6,094 nucleotides of DNA from CAZVFX01 sp964626565 (lineage in GTDB: Bacteria; Myxococcota_A; UBA9042; CAIXZC01). Positions 1-4,442 of the stretch are shown piece by piece (position 1 is the first letter of the stretch; every line of letters begins with the position of its first letter). The stretch is taken from NCBI GenBank assembly GCA_964626565.1, contig CAZVFX010000236.1, forward strand, positions 1 to 6,094, read 5' to 3'. The position numbers were made by a program, and so were the translations under genes. Under the pieces are notes generated by a model. The model saw only the letters and a program-made list of their open reading frames with translations, was not told the origin of the DNA and did no database searches.

Positions 1-38
1 AGCAGTTCAAAGGCGAGCAGGACGAGTATCAGCTTCAT
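1..38 (-). CDS. Possible start of an exported protein (3' part outside window)
   Basis: On the minus strand an ATG at 38 opens a frame reading MKLILVLLAFELL to the window edge. A lysine followed by a hydrophobic run suggests the beginning of a Sec signal peptide, although the glutamate inside it is unusual. There is no Shine-Dalgarno before it (CGCTTGAATCT). Only 12 full codons are visible, and the opposite strand is also open here, so this is a weak call. Confidence 0.25.
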   Translation of the reverse strand, partial: MKLILVLLAFEL

Positions 39-247
39 AGATTCAAGCGTGATGCAGGGCGGGCACTCAGGCAAGGTCTTTCGACGAGGATCCAATAAGT
101 GACGGGCACGGGGGGCTCGCCAGCGGGATCGGCCGGGTCTCCGTGCGCGAGGCCATGCCGAGCTGACGACAAACCGGCAACGCCTCCAGCAGAGACCCGG
201 CCGAGGTTGCTGGCGTGCCCCCTTGGTGACCCGTGGGGCTTTGTGGG

Positions 248-259
248 ATGCTCGAGCAT
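248..259. repeat. 12-bp perfect palindrome ATGCTCGAGCAT
   Basis: The sequence equals its own reverse complement over 12 bp and does not extend further. It lies in the gene-poor stretch, away from any promoter I can recognise. A dimeric protein could bind it, but a chance occurrence is possible. Confidence 0.4.
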
Positions 260-414
260 GAATGGCCGTGGTGGTGCGAAAGCCGGGCTCACGCATGTAT
301 CCCCGCGGCTCACGCCGACAAGCGGATTGTCCCGGGACGGGTCCCGGACCTTGGCCCCGGGTGCGGGGATGATGGCGGGCGGCCTGCGGTGGTTCTTCGG
401 ATGTAGCGGCTGAT

Positions 415-449
415 TCAGACCTCGGAAAGCGAAAACCGAAAGGGTCTGA
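415..449. repeat. Inverted repeat able to form a hairpin
   Basis: TCAGACC (415-421) and GGTCTGA (443-449) are perfect 7-bp arms around 21 nt, with a second inner pair CGG (423-425) and CCG (436-438) enclosing an A-rich loop. The right arm overlaps the 11-nt palindrome GGGTCTGACCC (442-452). GGGTCAGACCC-type palindromes recur in intergenic regions of many proteobacteria, sometimes near REP-associated transposases; that link is from memory. No T-run follows on either strand, so it is not a standard terminator. Confidence 0.5.
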
Positions 450-543
450 CCCCCGATGCTCAGGTTGCCGCACTCCGAGGGCACCATCGTCATGCTGGAA
501 ACCAGTCAGAGGCGACGGGTCGAAGACCCCGGGGACATTGGCG

Positions 544-1449
544 TTATTCGTCAGTTCCAGCCATCACACGGGCCAGGTCCAATACCGCGGTCGAAGCCGG
601 CTGGAAGAACGTTTCGCCAGGATGGCTGCGGCGGTCGGGAAGGAGGATACCCCACGTCCTGCCGGTCGTTGCCAGGCGGTCGTGCAACTCCCTCAACAAG
701 GATGAGAGCAGATACTCGTCTCCAGACCTCGGTGGCGTACTGGTGGCATGGAGAAGCAGAATCAGCGGAAACAGAGCTTGAGCCCAATCCAACCACCGCA
801 CAGATCCGGCTAGACCGAGCAGTTGCAGCCATTGATTGGTTCGCACCAATGCATAGCCATCCCCGGAGTCTGACCGGGCCCGCAGGCACACACCTGCCGC
901 CACCCACGATTCCAGAATGCGGTATGCCGCCTTTTGATCAAACCATGTAGACCGGGCAATGCCCGCCGAACTCCCGGTGCCTCCGGAAAGGAGGTAGAGC
1001 AGCACGTCGCTCCGGGCATTGACGCCGAACAAGCGGCGCAAGTTGACCTGGGCCGTGGCCGGGACGGAGAGAGCCGGAGCGACTGCTTTTCGGGAAACGG
1101 TCGACCCGGTCTGGCCTGCCCCAACTACTTGCTCCGGGTCGGGGGGCAACAAGTCTACGTGGTGCTTGCCCGCAAGCTGCCCGAGGGCCCGGCACATGCG
1201 GACCACCCGGGTCTTGAGTGCCAGACTGCGATTCAAGCTCAGCCACTCTTCAGCCAGCTTTGCCAGCCGCTGGTCGCAGGGCGAGAGTGCTGCTGATGCC
1301 ACGAGCAAAGCCTCCAAATCAACCGAGAACCGATCCTCGGGCAAGACGTGCGTGGCCACACCAAGCGCGCCCCACTGCCGCCACAGTAGCGACAGAAGAG
1401 TCTCCCGTAGCGCATCTCTAAATTCGGTCGGTGACATCGGCAAATCCAT
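544..1449 (-). CDS. Winged-helix partner protein of the nucleotidyltransferase
   Basis: 301 residues, stop TAA, no signal peptide. The N-terminal third (LRETLLSLLWRQWGALGV, DLEALLVASA) is helical and resembles uncharacterised proteins found near nucleotidyltransferases. Residues about 137-205 read as a winged helix-turn-helix: helix SDVLLYLLSG, helix SAGIARSTWF, recognition helix QKAAYRILESWVAAG, and a wing ending GYALV. A hydrophobic stretch at 222-235 (WAQALFPLILLLHA) looks like a buried helix rather than a membrane span. The start at 1449 lies 32 nt inside the upstream gene; an alternative ATG is at 1437. The overlap implies translational coupling and matched dosage. By analogy with AbiEi it may act as DNA-binding repressor and antitoxin, but here the DNA-binding domain is central, not N-terminal, and the gene comes second. 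The specific family name is uncertain. Confidence 0.75.
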   Translation of the reverse strand: MDLPMSPTEFRDALRETLLSLLWRQWGALGVATHVLPEDRFSVDLEALLVASAALSPCDQRLAKLAEEWLSLNRSLALKTRVVRMCRALGQLAGKHHVDLLPPDPEQVVGAGQTGSTVSRKAVAPALSVPATAQVNLRRLFGVNARSDVLLYLLSGGTGSSAGIARSTWFDQKAAYRILESWVAAGVCLRARSDSGDGYALVRTNQWLQLLGLAGSVRWLDWAQALFPLILLLHATSTPPRSGDEYLLSSLLRELHDRLATTGRTWGILLPDRRSHPGETFFQPASTAVLDLARVMAGTDE

Positions 1450-2011
1450 ACTTTGTCAGAAAATCCTCCAGCACCATGCGGAATGGCTCTGAGACATCCT
1501 GCGTCACCACCCATCTGGCGGCATCCAGCATTTCTTCCGGAGTCGGCTTCAACGCCAACAGGTCCTGGGTGTGGTAGTCGTTTCGATCCACTGCGGCAAA
1601 CAACTTGAAGTGGATCTGGTCGACCCTTGAAATGAAATGAATCGTGAAGTTCGGTCCGTAGGTTCTTCGGACCAACCGTCCCTCGAATCCTCCCGGCAGT
1701 CCCAGGTCAAGTTGGGATGCCGGACCGGCGTTGAACCATCCCCCCGGCAAATCGAAATCACTCGCCACGGCAGCGGCGGATTCCTCCAGCCAGACTGGAA
1801 AGGCATTCACCCTGTCGAGAAACACATCCTTTCCTTCCGTCCTGGCCCAGGCCAGCACATCCACATCCTTGGTGGCCCGGTGGACGAGGTCGAGCACGGC
1901 CAGAGCAGTACCGCCGCAAACCACGACCTCCACGGAAGTACCGGCCCGGAAAGAGATCTGCTTTCCAAGAGCGTGGAAGATGGTATCGATGTTGTTTGGC
2001 GAGAGCCTCAT
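1418..2011 (-). CDS. DUF6036 / AbiEii-like nucleotidyltransferase
   Basis: 197 residues, cytoplasmic, no signal peptide. Residues 31-54 (VCGGTALAVLDL, then TKDVDVLA) carry the nucleotidyltransferase signature: glycine motif G33-G34 and acidic DxD pair D49/D51, which would bind the metal-nucleotide. A later motif around residues 130-152 (VDQIHFKLFAAVDR, HTQDLLAL) gives the usual conserved lysine (K136) and acidic residues. The C-terminal part (PTPEEMLDAARWVVTQDVSE) matches my recollection of DUF6036 proteins; the length is normal for that family. AbiEii and MenT toxins of this superfamily transfer nucleotides to RNA such as tRNA; no target can be read here. The motifs look intact, so it is probably active. 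The gene follows its own promoter and overlaps the next gene, a winged-helix partner. The ATG at 2011 has no Shine-Dalgarno and fits a leaderless start. Toxin function is inference. Confidence 0.85.
   Translation of the reverse strand: MRLSPNNIDTIFHALGKQISFRAGTSVEVVVCGGTALAVLDLVHRATKDVDVLAWARTEGKDVFLDRVNAFPVWLEESAAAVASDFDLPGGWFNAGPASQLDLGLPGGFEGRLVRRTYGPNFTIHFISRVDQIHFKLFAAVDRNDYHTQDLLALKPTPEEMLDAARWVVTQDVSEPFRMVLEDFLTKYGFADVTDRI
1465..1469 (-). promoter_or_regulatory. Shine-Dalgarno inside the nucleotidyltransferase gene for the winged-helix gene
   Basis: GGAGG is encoded within the Leu-Glu-Asp codons near the end of the nucleotidyltransferase gene. It lies 15 nt before the ATG at 1449, longer than usual. 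It is the only good match upstream of either candidate start, and an in-frame TGA at 1458-1456 rules out earlier starts. It therefore favours 1449 over 1437, with moderate support. Confidence 0.45.
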
Positions 2012-2013
2012 GC

Positions 2014-2040
2014 TTAGGACTATAACGACTAGGATCTAGG
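2014..2040. promoter_or_regulatory. Candidate operator: three YTAGG repeats over the promoter spacer and -10 box
   Basis: On the plus strand TTAGG occurs at 2014-2018 and CTAGG at 2029-2033 and 2036-2040. The last two form the near-palindrome CTAGGATCTAG (2029-2039), with CTAG arms around a 3-nt centre. The copies lie in the -35/-10 spacer and beside the -10 box, where a bound protein would block RNA polymerase. By analogy with AbiE-type modules, the winged-helix partner encoded by this operon could bind here. That is inference; the motifs are short. Confidence 0.35.
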
Positions 2041-2047
2041 CTGTCAA
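2019..2047 (-). promoter_or_regulatory. Near-consensus sigma70-type promoter for the nucleotidyltransferase cassette
   Basis: On the minus strand TTGACA (2047-2042) is a perfect -35 box. A 17-nt spacer leads to TATAGT (2024-2019), one base off the consensus -10 box. Both the match and the spacing are optimal. The predicted start point falls at 2012-2011, that is, at or one base before the ATG at 2011. The 7 nt between the -10 box and the ATG (CCTAAGC) hold no Shine-Dalgarno sequence, so the transcript is probably leaderless. The promoter starts only 36 nt past the stop of the upstream secreted-protein gene. Confidence 0.8.
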
Positions 2048-2082
2048 GTCCTTGTCTCTTTGGCGGCATGTTGGGGCGAAGC

Positions 2083-4428
2083 CTAATTCAACGTCACGTC
2101 CAGGGTGAACGTGCCTTCGTCCTCGGCTGTTACGCCGTCAACGAAGAGGTAGTAGATACCGGGTGCAAGGCCCGGAATGGTGAGAGTACCATTTGTCGAG
2201 CAGGAAAGCTGGAAGCCGCCCTGGCAGTTCTGGGCCCGCAGGACCAGAACCGATGAGAAAGGCGCGGCGATGGTGACCAGCAGGTCGTCATTTACGTCGG
2301 TGGCCTCAAAGGAGTAAACCACATCCGAGACGCCATCGCCGCCGCAGGTGCCGGTATACTGATCCAGACCCCACTTGGTGGTGCCGCTCACCTGGACAAC
2401 CTGCTGCCCGGCCGCGATGGGCTCGACGGTGTCGCAGGTGTCGTTTGCAGGCAGCGGAGAGGCCTCCAACTCGACCGTAAGACCGAAGTCACCGGCCTGC
2501 CCGGCATCATCCGAGTCCACCACAACGTAATAGGTACCCGGATCCAGCTCCGGAGTGGTTGCCTCGGTGGTGCCGCAAGCCAGCAACGACTCGTCCTGAC
2601 AGGGGCTGTCGAGAACATAGACCCGGGTGGCGAACGGCGCAGCAACGGATGCCTTGAGCGTGGTGCGCTCGTTAAAAGTCGCGGCATAAACCACATCACC
2701 ACCTCCCTCACCGCCGCAGCCCAGCGGAGAGAGATCGTCAACGGCCTTGTTCTCTCCCAGCATGTCTTCCGTGGTGGCATCCACTTTGGCAACGCCACCG
2801 TTGAAAACAAGCGCTTCAGCGCCGCCGCAACCATCGTTGGGAAATGCCTGGGACTGAACAGCCGGGTCCACAAGATAGACATAGTGGAGGAGTCTCCCAC
2901 CACTCTCGCCCGTGTTCTTGAATTCCAGGATATGTTCCCCGACACCCCAGTCGATTACCTGGGAGATATCCAAGCGACCGGTAGCCCAGGGCGTGACCCC
3001 GTCCGAGCCCCAGGATGCACCCGTCCACGCGGGGGCACCCACGCTCTGCTGGTCGCCGATAGCTGCCGTGCGGTCTTCGCCGTCTATCCAAATCTGCACA
3101 CTCTGAGGAATCTGGCTCTTGACCTGGTTGATGCAGGTTCTCTCCTGGTAGCCGGAAGAGGTGGTGTAAGTGCCGTTGGTGATGCCTGCGCCGGAGCCGG
3201 TGCCGTTGCCGCCCGTCTTCACGTTTCCGGTCACCCCCAGATCCGCCCAGTCCACCGGGCATGCAGGCGGCGTACAACTGCTGGCATGCTTGGCATGGTT
3301 GCCGGACCAGGCACAGCGAGGCTGGACAACCGCGAAGTCCGCAGAGTGAAAACAGGCCCGCTCCTGATAGCCGGATGAGGTCGTGTAGGTGCCGTTGGTG
3401 ATGCCTGCGCCGGAGCCTGTTCCGTTGCCGCCCGTCTTCACGTTTCCGGTCACCCCCAGATCCGTCCAGTCTGCCGGGCATGGAGGCGGCGTACAACTGT
3501 TGACATGCTTGGCATGGTTGCCGGACCAGGCACAGCGCGTGAACACAACGGTGCCGCCCCCGGTTGACAGAACGGGCGCATCCCCCTCCATGGAGTCCTT
3601 GCCGTAAGCATACAAATAAACCTTCGGCGTATCTGCGCTGAACACGTGAACGTACTCGGTGGTCGTCTCCCCCGAAACCAGGTTTGCGTCGCCCTTGAGT
3701 ACACGAATCTTAGCGCTGTCATTGCTTGAACCGCCACTGCCGTGAATTTCAACATCGGCAGCGTGGGCCGCGATAGCCAGTGCGTTTTCGTCGATGGCAT
3801 CCTGGGCGGTCGCAGCGCCCAATCCGGAAATGACGTTGTCGTACGAGATGTTGTCCGCGGTAAGCACCGTGGCATCCATAGCCTGCAAGTTGATACAGCC
3901 GACACAATTCACATTGGCAGCGACCAACGCTTCCGTGGCCAGCAGGGCGCTGGTGGCGGTGCCTCCCGGAGCATCGGACGATGCATAATTGAAATCTACC
4001 TCATCGGACGAAATACACCCGCTGCACTGCAGGTTGTCAGCCGTGTTGGCCTGCAAAGCGTAGGGTACGGAGGAGAGCCTGGTTCGGGGCAGCTCCGGCT
4101 GGCCTGCCGGTGTTATTGACAACCAGCGGGCTTCCGCGTCAAAAAGGTCGGAAGGAAAAGGGAATTCCACAGGGTCAGCGGGCAGCGACGTGTCAAAAAC
4201 GCCGCCCTGCAACACGATGGTGATCGACTCTTCCCACAGCGATTGGCCCCCCTCCTGGTCGCCGTAGACTGCAAAGACCACCTCCATCTCACCAGCCATC
4301 AAATCACCGTTGGTGTCACGCAAAACACCCTGGGTGTGAATCTCGTTGGGAGCTGCTCCGGCGGCAGGAGAAACACCGGCGAGACAAACAACAAGCAAAG
4401 ACGCAAACACTGTTCTGGCTGTATCCAT
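2083..4428 (-). CDS. Exported multidomain surface protein with duplicated Cys domain and two PPC-like domains
   Basis: 781 residues, stop TAG. The ATG at 4428 is chosen over the upstream in-frame ATG at 4503 because it has a strong AAGGAG and begins a signal peptide (MDTARTVFASLLVVCLAGVS, then PAAGA, cleavage near residue 25). Residues 27-127 form a module common in deltaproteobacterial surface proteins (GVLRDTNGD, GVFDTSLPADP, RLSSVPYALQANTA). Two CxGCI motifs follow (C134/C137, C175/C178), then a helical segment (SGLGAATAQDAIDE), like tail-fibre or stalk linkers. Residues 299-359 and 372-432 are near-identical four-Cys domains. Residues 440-525 look beta-rich (VQIWIDGEDR, HYVYLV). Residues 529-655 and 658-781 are paired PPC-like domains sharing NDxC, CGGxG, DVVY, Cx7C and PGxYYxxVD. 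There are no catalytic motifs. It is probably a structural, adhesive or carbohydrate-binding envelope protein, co-made with the Cys-rich protein upstream. No clear terminator follows. Confidence 0.9.
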   Translation of the reverse strand: MDTARTVFASLLVVCLAGVSPAAGAAPNEIHTQGVLRDTNGDLMAGEMEVVFAVYGDQEGGQSLWEESITIVLQGGVFDTSLPADPVEFPFPSDLFDAEARWLSITPAGQPELPRTRLSSVPYALQANTADNLQCSGCISSDEVDFNYASSDAPGGTATSALLATEALVAANVNCVGCINLQAMDATVLTADNISYDNVISGLGAATAQDAIDENALAIAAHAADVEIHGSGGSSNDSAKIRVLKGDANLVSGETTTEYVHVFSADTPKVYLYAYGKDSMEGDAPVLSTGGGTVVFTRCAWSGNHAKHVNSCTPPPCPADWTDLGVTGNVKTGGNGTGSGAGITNGTYTTSSGYQERACFHSADFAVVQPRCAWSGNHAKHASSCTPPACPVDWADLGVTGNVKTGGNGTGSGAGITNGTYTTSSGYQERTCINQVKSQIPQSVQIWIDGEDRTAAIGDQQSVGAPAWTGASWGSDGVTPWATGRLDISQVIDWGVGEHILEFKNTGESGGRLLHYVYLVDPAVQSQAFPNDGCGGAEALVFNGGVAKVDATTEDMLGENKAVDDLSPLGCGGEGGGDVVYAATFNERTTLKASVAAPFATRVYVLDSPCQDESLLACGTTEATTPELDPGTYYVVVDSDDAGQAGDFGLTVELEASPLPANDTCDTVEPIAAGQQVVQVSGTTKWGLDQYTGTCGGDGVSDVVYSFEATDVNDDLLVTIAAPFSSVLVLRAQNCQGGFQLSCSTNGTLTIPGLAPGIYYLFVDGVTAEDEGTFTLDVTLN
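3142..3537 (-). repeat. Near-identical tandem duplication, period 219 bp (73 residues)
   Basis: Copies at 3361-3537 (N-terminal, residues 298-356) and 3142-3318 (C-terminal, residues 371-429) align without gaps over 177 nt. I count 12 differences, about 93% identity. A 42-nt spacer encoding RACFHSADFAVVQP separates them. Each unit begins RCAWSGNHAKH, continues CTPPxCPxDW, then DLGVTGNVKTGGNGTGSG and TTSSGYQE, and closes at a cysteine just past the copied block (C359 and C432). The cysteines of the two units are spaced by exactly 73 residues. The duplication stays in frame. Confidence 0.95.
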
Positions 4429-4442
4429 TATTCGCTCCTTTA
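4429..4442 (-). promoter_or_regulatory. Stop codon / Shine-Dalgarno overlap coupling the two secreted-protein genes
   Basis: Read on the minus strand this is TAAAGGAGCGAATA followed by ATG. The upstream gene's TAA (4442-4440) runs directly into AAGGAG (4440-4435), which sits 6 nt before the ATG at 4428. Only 11 nt separate the genes, leaving no room for a separate promoter or terminator. A ribosome finishing the upstream gene stops on the next gene's binding site, which implies translational coupling. This site also decides the start of the downstream gene. Confidence 0.9.

Larger units (their letters stand above)
39..543. other. About 500 bp without a convincing gene
   Basis: Open frames exist on both strands, the longest a 152-codon minus frame at 493-35. 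They are rich in Pro, Arg, Gly and Ala and show no domain, no signal peptide and no Shine-Dalgarno that I can see, so I treat them as chance frames of G+C-rich DNA. The stretch does contain structure: a hairpin-forming inverted repeat (415-449), a 12-bp perfect palindrome (248-259), a 10-bp palindrome GTCCCGGGAC (329-338) and a GGGTC-GAA-GACCC stem (517-529). No rho-independent terminator with a T-tract is visible after the winged-helix gene. Confidence 0.6.

Noticed and set aside
3..98. Plus-strand frame ending at TAA 96-98 (QFKGEQDEYQLHRFKRDAG...)
   Set aside because: It reads like a plausible charged C terminus and competes with the minus-strand signal-peptide start, but 31 codons open at the window edge are too few to support a gene.
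517..529. GGGTC-GAA-GACCC stem as terminator of the winged-helix gene
   Set aside because: Only 5 bp with a 3-nt loop and no T-tract on the minus strand.
456..950. 164-codon plus-strand open frame
   Set aside because: Largely antisense to the end of the winged-helix gene, with a random-looking product.
2048..2085. Terminator after the 781-residue gene
   Set aside because: Only a 3-bp GGC-TTC-GCC stem overlaps the stop codon and there is no T-run, so read-through into the cassette is possible.
3890..4033. CxxC motifs as cytochrome c haem sites
   Set aside because: No histidine follows either CxxC; isoleucine is in that place.
4384..4428. Lipoprotein signal (LLVVC) in the 781-residue protein
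   Set aside because: The residue before the cysteine is valine, not Gly/Ala/Ser as lipoboxes need; a standard cleavage site follows at PAAGA.
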